Assembly: GCF_014204795.1 (NCBI RefSeq)
Contig: NZ_JACHMB010000001.1
Coordinates: forward strand, 11,172,501 to 11,236,500
DNA length: 64,000 nucleotides
Reading direction: 5' to 3'
Origin: Nonomuraea jabiensis
Lineage (GTDB): Bacteria > Actinomycetota > Actinomycetes > Streptosporangiales > Streptosporangiaceae
Of the stretch, positions 8,543-17,463 are shown piece by piece. The position numbers and the translations under genes were made by a program. Below the pieces are notes generated by a model, which worked only from the letters and a program-made list of their open reading frames with translations, searched no databases and had not been told where the DNA came from. Positions within the stretch are counted from its first letter, which is position 1; each line of letters begins with the position of its first letter.

Positions 8543-9692
8543 CGCCTGGCATCGGCACGCGGTCCTGCTCGCCCACTCCACCGGCACCCAGGTGATCACC
8601 TTCGTGCTGCGGCCCACCATGTCGTACCGCGCGATCGAGCTCGACGTGCCCGCGGCCTGGCTCGGCGTGCTCGGCGCCAGCTTCGCCATCGCGCCGCTGC
8701 TGCTGGCCCTGCCCGCCGGCCACGCCGCCGACCGGTACGGCGAGCGCCGCATGGCCGTGGCGGGCGCGCTCCTGCTCACCGCCTCCGCGGTCGCGTTCAC
8801 CGCGTTCGGCCACACCGTGCCCGGCCTGGTCGCGGCCGGGATCCTGCTCGGCACCGGCCACCTGGGCAGCGTCATCGCCCAGCAGGCCCTGGTCGCCAAC
8901 ACCACCGAGCACGGCCGCCACGACACCGCCTTCGGCCACTACACCTTCGCCGCGTCCCTCGGCCAGGCCGCCGGCCCGCTCATGATCAGCCTGCTCGGCG
9001 GCGACGGCTCCATCCCCGACACCGGCCGCATCTTCGCCTGGTCCTGCGGCCTCGGCGTGCTCCTCCTCGGGCTGTCCGCGCTGCTGCCGCGCAGCGGCGC
9101 GGCCGCGCGGACCCGGGCCGAGAGCGGGGGCCTGCGCTCGCTGCTGCGCCTGCCCGGCCTCGCGCACGCCCTGGTGACGAGCTGCGTGGTGCTGTCCGCG
9201 GTCGACATCACGCTGGCGTACCTGCCCGCGCTCGGCACCGAGCAAGGACTGACCGCGAGCGCCGTGGGCCTGCTGCTGACCGTCCGCGGCGTCGCGTCCA
9301 TGGCCTCGCGCTTCTTCCTCGGCCACCTCGCCCGCCTGGTCGGCCGGCGCAGGCTGCTGGTCGGCAGCACCCTCGCGGCGGCGGTCGCCATGCTGGTCAC
9401 GCCCGTGCCCATGCCGCTGTGGGCGCTGGCCGCGTTGCTGCTGGTCGCGGGGTTCGGGCTGGGGGTGGGGCAGCCGCTGACCATGTCGTGGCTGGCCGAG
9501 TCCGCCCCCGCCGGGATGCGCGGCCGGGCCATGTCCCTGCGCCTGGTCGGCAACCGTACCGGCCAGCTGGTCATCCCCGGCGCGGCCGGGCTCGTGGCCG
9601 CCGGGCTCGGGGCCGGCGGCGTGCTCCTCGTCACCGCGCTCAGCCTCGGCTGGGCCGGCGTGGCCGCCCGGCGGCTTCCCGTCGATCCATAG
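8535..9692 (+). CDS. Major facilitator superfamily transporter
   Basis: 385 residues with about 12 hydrophobic segments. An MFS motif-A-like loop G-H-A-A-D-R-Y-G-E-R-R is present near residues 60-72 and a second-half counterpart L-A-R-L-V-G-R-R-R near 258-266. The start overlaps gntR. The substrate is not evident; coupling to GntR and an RraA/HMG-aldolase family protein suggests uptake of a carboxylate or keto acid, or efflux. Confidence 0.88.
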   Translation: MPDAWHRHAVLLAHSTGTQVITFVLRPTMSYRAIELDVPAAWLGVLGASFAIAPLLLALPAGHAADRYGERRMAVAGALLLTASAVAFTAFGHTVPGLVAAGILLGTGHLGSVIAQQALVANTTEHGRHDTAFGHYTFAASLGQAAGPLMISLLGGDGSIPDTGRIFAWSCGLGVLLLGLSALLPRSGAAARTRAESGGLRSLLRLPGLAHALVTSCVVLSAVDITLAYLPALGTEQGLTASAVGLLLTVRGVASMASRFFLGHLARLVGRRRLLVGSTLAAAVAMLVTPVPMPLWALAALLLVAGFGLGVGQPLTMSWLAESAPAGMRGRAMSLRLVGNRTGQLVIPGAAGLVAAGLGAGGVLLVTALSLGWAGVAARRLPVDP

Positions 9693-9704
9693 GAAGGTTC
9701 CTCC

Positions 9705-10175
9705 ATGACCGTTGTCACCGCAGACCTGTACGACGAGCGCGGCGACCAGCTCGACTCCTGCGACCTGCAGCTCCGCCAGTACGGCGGCCGGCACGCCTTC
9801 AGCGGCCCCGTCGTCACCGTCCGGTGCCACGAGGACAACGTCCTGCTCAAGTCCGTCCTGTCCGAGCCCGGCGAGGGCCGGGTCCTGGTGGTGGACGGCG
9901 GCGGCTCCCTGCGCGCCGCCCTCATGGGCGACGTCATCGCCGGCATGGCGGTCGCCAACGGCTGGGCCGGCGTGGTCATCAACGGCGCGGTCCGCGACGT
10001 CGCCGCCCTGCGCGGGCTCGACCTGGGCGTCAAGGCCCTCGGCTCCAACCCCCGCAAGAGCGCCAAGGCGGGCGGCGGCGAGCGCGACGTCCCCGTCACC
10101 TTCGGCGGCGCCACCTTCCGCCCCGGCGCCGAGCTGTTCAGCGACGACGACGGGATCCTCGTCACGCTCCGCTGA
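9705..10175 (+). CDS. RraA/HMG aldolase family protein
   Basis: 156 residues, ATG behind GGAAGG, 12 bases after the MFS gene. The fold family includes RNase E inhibitor RraA and 4-hydroxy-4-methyl-2-oxoglutarate/oxaloacetate decarboxylase-type aldolases. The metal/pyruvate site pattern is present: G-D near 84-85 and N-G-A-V-R-D near 103-108. N-terminal T-A-D-L-Y-D-E and central V-D-G-G-G-S-L-R-A-A-L also match RraA. The operon context with a transporter favours a metabolic aldolase over a purely RNase-linked role. Confidence 0.85.
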   Translation: MTVVTADLYDERGDQLDSCDLQLRQYGGRHAFSGPVVTVRCHEDNVLLKSVLSEPGEGRVLVVDGGGSLRAALMGDVIAGMAVANGWAGVVINGAVRDVAALRGLDLGVKALGSNPRKSAKAGGGERDVPVTFGGATFRPGAELFSDDDGILVTLR

Positions 10176-10188
10176 CCGACCGGTCAGC
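10171..10188 (+). terminator. Hairpin at the end of the gntR-MFS-rraA operon
   Basis: Perfect stem GCTGACC-gacc-GGTCAGC that starts at the rraA stop codon. There is no following T run; intrinsic termination without U tract, or mRNA end protection, is inferred. Confidence 0.5.
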
Positions 10189-10285
10189 ACCTCTCGGGCA
10201 CCTCGGCCACGTCGGCGGCGGACCTCCGGCAGGTGGATCGGCCCGCGGTGCGCTGGTCGTACCAGTGGGAGCGGCGCGGGTGGGG

Positions 10286-11191
10286 TCAGGGGCCCTCGAC
10301 GGGCAGCAGGGGGCCGGTGAGGGGCTCGTCGCGGTCGCAGGTCAGCTCGCCGTCCCGCACCCGCAGCCGGGCGGCCTGGACCGACGAGCGGCGGCCACCG
10401 CCCGGGTGGGTGAAGTAGAAGATCACCGCCTCCTCCCCCGTCACCACGACGTCCGCGTGGTGGCCGAACCCGTCGTCGTCCGGGCGCGTGCCCGGCTCGT
10501 CGAGGATGAGGCCCCGCGGCTCCCAGACGTCGAGGTCGTCAGAGACCAGCACGCGCTGGCCGCGCCACTCGTCGACGATCATCCAGTGCCGGCCCCCGAG
10601 CGTGAACACGTTCGGCCCCTCGTGGGCGGAGATCGTCACGGCGGGCCCGCGGACCTGCCAATGGTGCAGGTCGGAGCTGTCGGCGGCCCAGGTGTGCGAG
10701 CCGTCGCCCTCGTCCTTGTACCAGAGCCGGTGGCCGCCGCCGGGCAGCGCGGCCACGCAGGCGTCGATCACGTACGGGGAGGACAGGCCGAGGGTGGACC
10801 GGTACGTCCACCGCACGAGGTCGGGGCTGGTGTAGTGGCGGATGTGGCGTTCGTGGCCCGGCCACGCCCCGGGGACGCCGCGGATGACGCTGACGTACAT
10901 GTGGTACGTCTCCCCGTCGTCGACGATCTCCGGCGCCCAGTACGTGTGCCGCCCCCATTCGGTGTCGAGACCCTCGATCGTCCCCCGGTAAAGCCAGGTC
11001 GCGCCGCCGTCCACGGATGACGCGACGCCGAGGTCGGTGCCGTGCACCCAGCTCACGTCCCCCAGGTCCGGGGCGCTCGCGCGGCGGCTGGTGTAGACGA
11101 GCCACCAGGCGCGCTCGGCCCGGTTCCAGATGAGGGTGGGGTCGGTGGCGCCGTCGTGCATGGGGTCGCGGTAAAGCGGCCGGGAGCTCAT
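10286..11191 (-). CDS. GH43-like five-bladed beta-propeller glycosidase
   Basis: 301 residues from the ATG at 11191, chosen because GGAAGGGA precedes it; the frame is open further upstream. The N-terminal G-A-T-D-P-T-L-I-W resembles the catalytic-Asp blade of GH43/GH32-type propellers. Y-W-A-P-E-I and H-E-G-P-N-V-F are also typical of this clan. No signal peptide, so probably cytoplasmic action on imported oligosaccharide or glycoside. The specificity is not readable. It faces the rraA gene convergently and is separated from the GH42 gene by the secreted RlpA-like gene. Confidence 0.75.
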   Translation of the reverse strand: MSSRPLYRDPMHDGATDPTLIWNRAERAWWLVYTSRRASAPDLGDVSWVHGTDLGVASSVDGGATWLYRGTIEGLDTEWGRHTYWAPEIVDDGETYHMYVSVIRGVPGAWPGHERHIRHYTSPDLVRWTYRSTLGLSSPYVIDACVAALPGGGHRLWYKDEGDGSHTWAADSSDLHHWQVRGPAVTISAHEGPNVFTLGGRHWMIVDEWRGQRVLVSDDLDVWEPRGLILDEPGTRPDDDGFGHHADVVVTGEEAVIFYFTHPGGGRRSSVQAARLRVRDGELTCDRDEPLTGPLLPVEGP

Positions 11192-11240
11192 CTGGTCCCT
11201 TCCACGTGCGGTAGATCGTCCGCAAACGATACCGGCACGC

Positions 11241-11273
11241 GAAAAGGACACCCCTGGTCAGGGGTGCCCTTTG
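11241..11273 (-). terminator. Rho-independent terminator of the RlpA-like gene
   Basis: Stem AGGACACCCCT (11245-11255) with AGGGGTGCCCT (11260-11270); read on the minus strand it is followed by a TTTT run, just after the gene ending at 11287. Confidence 0.8.
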
Positions 11274-11286
11274 GGGGATGGCGAGC

Positions 11287-11865
11287 TCAGTTCGCGGGGA
11301 GCTTCACCGACACCGTCTGGAGGACCGGGTTGGCGTCCTTCTCGGCCCAGGCGCCCGTGGAGTAGGCGACCGGGTAGTTCTTCTTGCCGACGCCGCCGCC
11401 CCACTTGGTCACGACGTAGTCGATCTTGATGTGGCCCGCGCCGCCGACGCCGTCCACGGCGAGGGTGTCGGGGTTGAACCTGCCGCCGGTCAGCTCGGCG
11501 AACGTCTTGGCGTCGAGGTCGAGCATCACACCGCTGTTGGAGGGGTTGCCCGGACCGCGGTCACCGACGAAGAACGGGAGCTTCTTGCCCTTGTAGATCA
11601 CGTAGCCCTCGGTCATGAGCGGCCAGCTCGGGCTGGCGGCCAGACCCTTCTGCATGGGCTTGCCGGCGGCGGGCAGACCGGTGTCACCCGCGCGGCCGGA
11701 GGAGTCGTCCCAGAAGTAGGACGCGGTGGTCGAGCCCTGGAGCACGGCCGTCTGGGTGATCGTGCTGCCGGCCTCGGCGTCAGCGTGCGCCGCGGGCGAG
11801 CCGACGGCCATGGCGGTCAGCACGGACGCGGTGAGCATGGCGATAGAGTGCAGGCGAGCAGACAT
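11287..11865 (-). CDS. Secreted RlpA-like/double-psi barrel protein
   Basis: 192 residues from the ATG at 11865, placed after AAAGGA. Signal peptide of about 28 residues ending A-A-H-A-D-A. The mature domain contains V-G-D-R-G-P-G followed by G-V-M-L-D-L-D-A-K-T-F-A-E-L, the layout of RlpA/expansin-like double-psi beta barrels (acidic D-R-G-P turn, then D-L-S-x-x-x-F-x-x-L). It likely acts on or binds peptidoglycan outside the membrane. The long 5' leader suggests RNA-level control. The exact family is uncertain. Confidence 0.7.
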   Translation of the reverse strand: MSARLHSIAMLTASVLTAMAVGSPAAHADAEAGSTITQTAVLQGSTTASYFWDDSSGRAGDTGLPAAGKPMQKGLAASPSWPLMTEGYVIYKGKKLPFFVGDRGPGNPSNSGVMLDLDAKTFAELTGGRFNPDTLAVDGVGGAGHIKIDYVVTKWGGGVGKKNYPVAYSTGAWAEKDANPVLQTVSVKLPAN

Positions 11866-12060
11866 GGGTAGGCGCAGTCCTTTGTTAGGCGACAGGGCAA
11901 TACGCTCTTCACTCACGTAGCCGGGCATGACGCCATAAGGGCGGCACGTGGAGCGTGAATCCAACCAGAGGGAGTCCGGACGAGTGGTGCCTTCCACGTT
12001 GGTAAGGCCCAGGTCACTCGCCGGTAACGACTACCAAGCTACCCATCAAAACGGACAAAG
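11866..12060 (-). promoter_or_regulatory. Long structured 5' leader, possible riboswitch
   Basis: About 195 non-coding bases precede the secreted-protein ATG and hold several local stems: GGTA/TACC around 12020, GTCCGGAC near 11979, and CGTGGA (about 11994-11999) with TCCACG (about 11946-11951). In actinobacteria, genes for RlpA, NlpC and Rpf cell-wall proteins often sit behind c-di-AMP (ydaO) riboswitches; GTGGAAGGC and GGATTCACG here are reminiscent of it. I cannot confirm the class by eye. Confidence 0.35.
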
Positions 12061-12161
12061 GCAAACATAACCCCATGAAACGGATATAGATCTACGTTCG
12101 GGGTAAAGGCCAGAGTCAAAAGCCCCGGCGGGCGGCGGGCCCGCCGGGGCATATGCCGGGA

Positions 12162-14183
12162 CTACGAGCGGGCGCGCCGGATCACCGCCGCCCCCAGCGG
12201 GGCCAGCTCGACCGCACCCGACACCGCCTGGCCGGTGAGCAGGTCGGTCCCCTCCCCCTCGAACGGCACGGACGCGTCCAGTTCGCCGCTGTGGTTGAGC
12301 AGGAACACGTACTCGTGCTCCTCGTCCCCCCGCACGGCGCACTCCACGTGGGCGGGCGCCTGCGGGAACGGCGACCGGACGCCCGCCGCCGACACGGCCG
12401 CGAGCAGTTCGGCGTCGAAGGCGGCCTGCTCCAGGAGGGTCGCGAAGTACACCACGCGCCCCGCGCCGAAGCGGTTCTCCACCACGGCGGCCCGGCCGGC
12501 CAGCAGGCCGTCGGCGTAGGTGGCCAGGGCCGTGCCGGTCTCCAGGTGCAGGTCGTCGCGCCACCACGTCGAGGTCGTCCGTCGCCCGTCGGCGAACTCC
12601 ACCGAGAACACCTCGTGCGGCCGCGCGGGCCAGTACTCGTCCACCTTGGCCCCGATGAGCTGCCGGAACGCGCCCGGGTAGCCGCCGGGCCGCACCCGGT
12701 TGCACTCGTCGACCACGCCGGAGAAGAACGACATGACGACCGTGCCGCCGTTCTCGGCGAACTCGGTGATGCGCCGCACGCCCTCGTCGCCGATCAGGTA
12801 CGCGTTCGGCACCACCAGCACCTTGTACCCGTCCAGCGACGACGACGCGGACACGACGTCCACCGGGTGATTGTTCGACCACAGCGGCGTGTAGTGCCGC
12901 ATGACCGTGTCCGGGTAGCTGAGGTCCTGGCGCGGCAGCCCCGCCGTCTCCTCCAGCCCCCACCAGCCGTCCCAGTCGAACAGGATCGCGATCTCGGCCC
13001 GGGAGGTCGTCCCCGCCACGGGAGCGAGCAGCTTCATCTCCCGTCCCAGGTCCACGATCTCCCTGAACGTGCGCGAGTCCGGCCCGGAGTGCGGCAGCAT
13101 CGCCGAGTGGAAGCGCTCCTGCCCGCCGCGGCTGGCCCGCCACTGGAAGAACATCACCGAGTCCGCCGCCCGCGACACCGCCTGCAGCGAGCCGAGCCGC
13201 ATCCGGCCGGGCTCCTTGACGATGTTGAGCTGCCACTGGCTGACCGCGCTGGCCGCCTGCTCCATGAGCAGCCACGGCTGCCCGCCCTTGAGCGAGCGGA
13301 ACAGGTCGTACTGGAAGGCGGCCGACACGTGCGAGTCGGCGTCGGCGGGGTTGGGGTAGATGTCGAGCGCGACCGCGTCCTCCTCGGGCGCCCACTTCCA
13401 GTAGTCGGCGTGCTTGAAGAAGCGCATGAAGTTCGTCAGGACCGGGATGTCGTCGCGGAAGGAGCGGACGATGTCGCGTTCGGCGAGATAGCACTCGAGG
13501 AGGGCGTCGGAGGTGAAGCGCTTGAAGTCGAGCCGGCGGGCGGGGTTCATCCAGGTGCGCGGGATGTGCGGCACCTCGACCTGGTCCCAGTCGGTGTAGC
13601 TCTGGCTCCAGAAGCGGGTGTACCACGCCTCGTTCAGGGTCTCCAGGTCGCCGTAGCGGCGCTGCAGCCAGCGCCGGAAGTTGACCGAGGCGGCCTCGTT
13701 GTACGCCGTGGGCCCGTACTCGTTGGAGATGTGCCACATCGCCAGCGCCGGGTGGAAGGAGTAGCGCTCGGCGAGCTTGGTGGTGATGTTCGCCGCGTAC
13801 TCGCGGTAGATGGGTGACGACGGATCGTAGTGCAGCCGGTTGCCGAACCCGAACCGCTCCCCGTCGGCCATCACCGGGAACACCTCGGGGTGCAGGTGGG
13901 TGAGCCAGACGGGCGGGGCCGCCGTCGGGGTGGCCAGGTTGACGCTGATGCCGTTCTCGTGGAGGAGGTCCATGATCTCGTCCAGCCAGCCGAACTCGTA
14001 CTTGCCCGGCTCCGGCTCCAGGGACGCCCACGCGAAGACGCCGAGGGAGACGATGTTGACGCCGGCCTCACGCATGAGCCGGACGTCCTCCCGCCACACG
14101 GCGGGCTCCCATTGCTCCGGGTTGTAGTCGCCGCCGTAGGCGAAGCCCCCGATGCGGTTCCTGAAAGCGTCCAAGCGAGACAT
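12162..14183 (-). CDS. GH42 beta-galactosidase
   Basis: 673 residues from the ATG at 14183 (AGGAG upstream). The TIM-barrel catalytic domain has acid/base Glu155 in I-S-N-E-Y-G and nucleophile Glu308 in L-L-M-E-Q-A. A GATase-like trimerisation domain (about 400-600) and a small C-terminal beta domain follow, the usual GH42 three-domain plan and length. No signal peptide, so it hydrolyses imported beta-galactosides (lactose, galacto-oligosaccharides or plant-derived glycosides) in the cytoplasm. Divergent from a LacI regulator with shared CGGAAAG/CTTTCCG sites, which implies substrate-induced derepression. Confidence 0.95.
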   Translation of the reverse strand: MSRLDAFRNRIGGFAYGGDYNPEQWEPAVWREDVRLMREAGVNIVSLGVFAWASLEPEPGKYEFGWLDEIMDLLHENGISVNLATPTAAPPVWLTHLHPEVFPVMADGERFGFGNRLHYDPSSPIYREYAANITTKLAERYSFHPALAMWHISNEYGPTAYNEAASVNFRRWLQRRYGDLETLNEAWYTRFWSQSYTDWDQVEVPHIPRTWMNPARRLDFKRFTSDALLECYLAERDIVRSFRDDIPVLTNFMRFFKHADYWKWAPEEDAVALDIYPNPADADSHVSAAFQYDLFRSLKGGQPWLLMEQAASAVSQWQLNIVKEPGRMRLGSLQAVSRAADSVMFFQWRASRGGQERFHSAMLPHSGPDSRTFREIVDLGREMKLLAPVAGTTSRAEIAILFDWDGWWGLEETAGLPRQDLSYPDTVMRHYTPLWSNNHPVDVVSASSSLDGYKVLVVPNAYLIGDEGVRRITEFAENGGTVVMSFFSGVVDECNRVRPGGYPGAFRQLIGAKVDEYWPARPHEVFSVEFADGRRTTSTWWRDDLHLETGTALATYADGLLAGRAAVVENRFGAGRVVYFATLLEQAAFDAELLAAVSAAGVRSPFPQAPAHVECAVRGDEEHEYVFLLNHSGELDASVPFEGEGTDLLTGQAVSGAVELAPLGAAVIRRARS

Positions 14184-14322
14184 TTCACTACTCCTGTAGG
14201 GATGGAAGGATCCTCGACCTGATCCTGGCGGTCGCCGCGCTCGTGCCGGACCTGGCCCCAGGGGCGGTGGAGCATCCCGGCGTCCGACCACCCGCCCGAC
14301 CCGGTTCATACGCCCCTTGTCG

Positions 14323-14352
14323 TCGGAAAGTTTCTGGCACACTTTCCGAAAG
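14323..14352. promoter_or_regulatory. LacI-type operator cluster upstream of GH42
   Basis: CGGAAAGT (14324-14331) and ACTTTCCG (14341-14348) form an inverted pair. The left half contains the palindrome GAAAGTTTC (14326-14334), the kind of site bound by sugar-responsive LacI regulators in streptomycetes. Confidence 0.6.
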
Positions 14353-14464
14353 ATTACCGTGACATTGCCGAAGGGTTACGGTAGGCTCGGGCGCGCAGCG
14401 ATGTCAACAGCGCCGATCGGGTAGCAGTCTGCTCCAGGTCAGCAGGCAACCTGCGGCTTTGAGG

Positions 14465-14475
14465 TTTTCCGAAAG
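14465..14475. promoter_or_regulatory. Second LacI-type half-palindrome before lacI-like gene
   Basis: TTTCCGAAAG, identical to bases 14343-14352 of the upstream cluster, lies 18 bases before the regulator start. This suits autoregulation. The rest of 14184-14493 holds only the divergent promoters; no clear consensus boxes were seen. Confidence 0.5.
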
Positions 14476-14493
14476 TTGCAACGCGGAGGTCCT

Positions 14494-15504
14494 GTGGCTC
14501 GAGCAACGCTGGCGGACGTCGCCGCCGCCGCCGGAGTGTCCGTGCCGACGGTCTCCAAGGTCCTGAGCGGCAAGAAACACGTCTCCGCCGCCACCAGGGA
14601 CAAGGTGCTCGAAGCGGTCCGGGCCTTCGGCTACGAGGCCCCGCGCCCGCCGAGCACTCCCCGGGCCGGTCTCGTCGACCTGCTCATAGACGGGCTCGGC
14701 TCCCCGTGGGCCCAGGTGCTCATCAGGGGCGCCGAGCAGGCGGCCGCGCGGTGGGGTTTCTCGCTCGTGGTGACCTCGTCCGCGCGGGCCGACTTCGACC
14801 TGCGGCGCTGGATCGGGATCGTGCGCAAGCGCAGCACCGACGGCATCGTGCTGGTGCTGTCGCGGGCCAACCAGGAGGAGATCTCGGCCATCGAGGAGCT
14901 CCTGCACGTGCCGCTGGTGCTGCTCGACCCGGTGGGCAAGCGCGATCCGCGCGTCTCCACCGTCGGCGCCACCAACTGGTCCGGCGGCGTCATGGCCACG
15001 ACCCACCTGCTGGAGCTGGGGCACACCAGGATCGGCTTCATCGGCGGGCCGCTCGAGACGCAGTGCACGCTCGACCGGTACGAGGGCTACCTGGCGGCGC
15101 ACCGTACGTTCGGGATCGACCCCGATCCCGGGCTGACCCGCTACGGCGACTTCCTGATCTCCGGCGGCAGGGAGTTCGGGGCCGAGCTCCTCGACCGACC
15201 CGACCGGCCCACCGCCATCTTCGCCGGCTCCGACCTCCAGGCGGCCGGCGTCTACCAGGCGGCCACCGAGCGCGGGATCCGGGTGCCGGCCCAGCTGTCG
15301 GTGGTCGGCTTCGACGACTCCACGTGGTGCGAGATGATGTCGCCGCCGCTCACGACGGTCCGCCAGCCGCTCGACGACATGGCCAACGAGGCGGTCCGCC
15401 TCATCTCGGAGGAGCTGACCCATCCGAGGGGGCCGGTCGGGACGCGCATAGAGCTGGCCACCAGCCTCGTCGTCCGCAGCAGCACCGCCGGTCCCGCCTC
15501 GTGA
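14494..15504 (+). CDS. LacI-family transcriptional repressor
   Basis: 336 residues if the GTG at 14494 is used (GGAGG at 14485-14489); the open frame from the TTG at 14476 would overlap the operator-like site. LacI helix-turn-helix at the N-terminus (T-L-A-D-V-A-A-A-A-G-V-S, then T-V-S-K-V-L) and a periplasmic-binding-protein fold sugar domain with the terminal V-G-F-D-D and P-L-T-T-V-R-Q blocks. It is divergent from the GH42 gene and almost certainly controls it. Overlaps the following Nudix gene by GTGA. Confidence 0.92.
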   Translation: MARATLADVAAAAGVSVPTVSKVLSGKKHVSAATRDKVLEAVRAFGYEAPRPPSTPRAGLVDLLIDGLGSPWAQVLIRGAEQAAARWGFSLVVTSSARADFDLRRWIGIVRKRSTDGIVLVLSRANQEEISAIEELLHVPLVLLDPVGKRDPRVSTVGATNWSGGVMATTHLLELGHTRIGFIGGPLETQCTLDRYEGYLAAHRTFGIDPDPGLTRYGDFLISGGREFGAELLDRPDRPTAIFAGSDLQAAGVYQAATERGIRVPAQLSVVGFDDSTWCEMMSPPLTTVRQPLDDMANEAVRLISEELTHPRGPVGTRIELATSLVVRSSTAGPAS

Positions 15505-15953
15505 TCATCACCCGGGAGCTGCGCGTGGCCGCGTACGCGATCTGCGTCGACGACGGCCGCATCCTGCTCGCGCGCTGGGTCGGCCCCTCCGGCGAGCGGC
15601 ACTGGACGCTCCCCGGCGGCGGCATCGAGCACGCCGAGGACCCGGTGGACGCCGCGATCCGCGAGGTGGCGGAGGAGACCGGCTACACGGTGGCGATCGA
15701 GGCCCTGCTGGGCATGAGCACCCTGCACTGCCGCTACCCCCGGGGCGAGGGCCGCGAGGCGGACTTCCACGGCCTGCGCATCGTCTACGAGGGCCGCATC
15801 ACCGGCGGCACCCTGCGCCACGAGGTCGGCGGCAGCACCGACCGGGCCGCGTGGGTGCCTCTCGGCGAGGTGGCCGGCCTCGAACGGGCCGAGGTGGTGG
15901 ACATCGGCCTGGAGCTCCACCGCGTACGTCCCCGCAACGGCCGGGTGGACTAA
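15501..15953 (+). CDS. Nudix hydrolase
   Basis: 150 residues, GTG start overlapping the LacI stop (GTGA), so translationally coupled. A complete Nudix box spans residues 39-62 (G-G-G-I-E-H then R-E-V-A-E-E-T-G). The family hydrolyses nucleoside diphosphate derivatives; the substrate is not evident. It converges with a membrane protein gene whose stop it overlaps by 4 bases. Confidence 0.88.
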   Translation: MIITRELRVAAYAICVDDGRILLARWVGPSGERHWTLPGGGIEHAEDPVDAAIREVAEETGYTVAIEALLGMSTLHCRYPRGEGREADFHGLRIVYEGRITGGTLRHEVGGSTDRAAWVPLGEVAGLERAEVVDIGLELHRVRPRNGRVD

Positions 15954-16411
15954 CCGGACAGGGCGAGGGCGCCGCAGAGCAGGAGGAACAGCGCCACGCT
16001 CAGCCCGCGCTGCCGCCGGGAGGCGCCCGGCGCGGTCACCAGGGCGGCGAACGGGTAGGCCAGCACGGTGCTCAGCACGCCGAACAGGCCCACGGGGCCG
16101 GCGCTGAGCTCCCAGAGCGGCACGAGGAACAGCGGGGCCACGAGCGCGACGTGCCACGCCGGCCGGACGCGCAGGAGGCCGAGCAGCGGCCAGGCCAGCA
16201 CCGGCACCAGCCAGCGCCCCATCTCCCACGCCTCGGCGAACGGCCCGAGGCATCCGAAGTGCCCGCATCGGGAGGGGTCCGCCAGCGCCGATCCGAGCAG
16301 TGCCCATCCGAAATGCAGGAACGGCAGAAAGGCGCCGACCACCCCCGCGACGACCACTCGCTCGGGCAGCCGCTGAGCCACGGACGGCGTGCCGGGCTTC
16401 GACAAGTCCAT
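15950..16411 (-). CDS. Hypothetical membrane protein, four predicted helices
   Basis: 153 residues, not recognised. Hydrophobic segments at about 20-42, 66-82, 86-110 and 133-152, with two Cys in R-C-G-H-F-G-C-L-G near 49-57. Tail-to-tail overlap with the Nudix gene; 39 bases from the end of the deaminase-like gene in the same direction, so they may be co-transcribed. Confidence 0.65.
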   Translation of the reverse strand: MDLSKPGTPSVAQRLPERVVVAGVVGAFLPFLHFGWALLGSALADPSRCGHFGCLGPFAEAWEMGRWLVPVLAWPLLGLLRVRPAWHVALVAPLFLVPLWELSAGPVGLFGVLSTVLAYPFAALVTAPGASRRQRGLSVALFLLLCGALALSG

Positions 16412-16450
16412 GCCGACAGCCTCTCACGCGACCGCGCGGCCGCCCATGTG

Positions 16451-17407
16451 TCACCCGGCGGCGAGCCAGGCGTCCACCTCCGCCCGCAGCCGCGTCTTGA
16501 CGGGCTGCGGCGCGAACGACGCGTCGATCGAGGCCCGGGCCAGGTCGGCCAGGTCCGCGTCGCCGTACCCGAACACGTCCCGCAGCCTGGCGTACTCGTC
16601 GGCCAGGGCCGTCTCCCCGTCGGTGTTGACCGTGACCGCCAGCCCGGCCTCCCTCAGCAGGGGCAGCGGGTGCTCGGGCAGGGAGGGGACGAACCCGAGC
16701 AGCACGTTGGAGGTGGGGCAGACCTCCAGCGGGATCCCGCGCTCGCGCACCTCGGCCACCAGCTCGGCGTCGTCCAGCACCCGGATGCCGTGCCCGAGGC
16801 GCTCGGCGTGCCCCAGGGAGAGCGCCTCGCGGATGCTGGCGGCCCCGGCGGCCTCGCCCGCGTGGTGGACCAGGCGCAGCCCCGCGTCCCTGGCCGTGTC
16901 GAGCACCTCCGCGAACGGCGCCAGCGGGTAGCTCTCGTCGCCGGCCAGCCCCATGCCGATCACCCGGTCGTACCGGCCGGCCAGCTTGAACGTGCGCCAC
17001 AGCCGCTCCACCGGCCGCCGCCTGGAGTGGTCGAGCAGCACGTTGTACTCGATCCCGTAGCGGGACGAGCCCTCCTCCAGCCCCTCGAGCACCGCCTCCA
17101 GCGGCATCTCCGGATCCCCCACCCGCTCCCCGTGGGAGGCGGCGGTGAAGGTCACCTCGACGTAGCGGGTGCCCTGGGCGGCCTCGTCCTCGCAGAACTC
17201 CACCGCGATCCGCCGGAAGTGCTCAGGGGTGCGCAAAAGCTCCCGAACCCGCGCCCGCTCGTCGCCGAACTCCCTGAAGCTCGCGAACAGCTCGCTGCGC
17301 TCGGGCGTCCCGCCCAGGTCGCGCACGGTCGCGGGCCGTACGGTGCTCTCCAGGTGAACGTGCAGGTGGGCCTTGGGCAACGTCCGTACGTCTCTCACTC
17401 CCCACAC
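16451..17407 (-). CDS. Adenosine/adenine deaminase-family amidohydrolase
   Basis: 318 residues, GTG start. The metal site of the family is present: H-L-H-V-H-L (His16, His18), H-H-A-G-E (His182, Glu185), L-G-H-G (His206) and N-T-D (Asp263). True adenosine deaminases have two consecutive Asp (T-D-D), the second contacting purine N7; here the second is Gly264 (N-T-D-G-E). Glu20-Ser-Thr also replaces the usual D-G-S/T. It is therefore a zinc deaminase of the Add family whose substrate may differ from adenosine. Divergent from the hydrolase at 17464. Confidence 0.82.
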   Translation of the reverse strand: MWGVRDVRTLPKAHLHVHLESTVRPATVRDLGGTPERSELFASFREFGDERARVRELLRTPEHFRRIAVEFCEDEAAQGTRYVEVTFTAASHGERVGDPEMPLEAVLEGLEEGSSRYGIEYNVLLDHSRRRPVERLWRTFKLAGRYDRVIGMGLAGDESYPLAPFAEVLDTARDAGLRLVHHAGEAAGAASIREALSLGHAERLGHGIRVLDDAELVAEVRERGIPLEVCPTSNVLLGFVPSLPEHPLPLLREAGLAVTVNTDGETALADEYARLRDVFGYGDADLADLARASIDASFAPQPVKTRLRAEVDAWLAAG

Positions 17408-17463
17408 CCTAAAGGAGGGCCGAGAACGTATGCAGCCCGGTATTCGCGGCGTACGGTCGGGGA

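Noticed and set aside
14476..14493. TTG start for the LacI regulator
   Set aside because: It would lack a ribosome site and abut the operator; the GTG at 14494 follows GGAGG.
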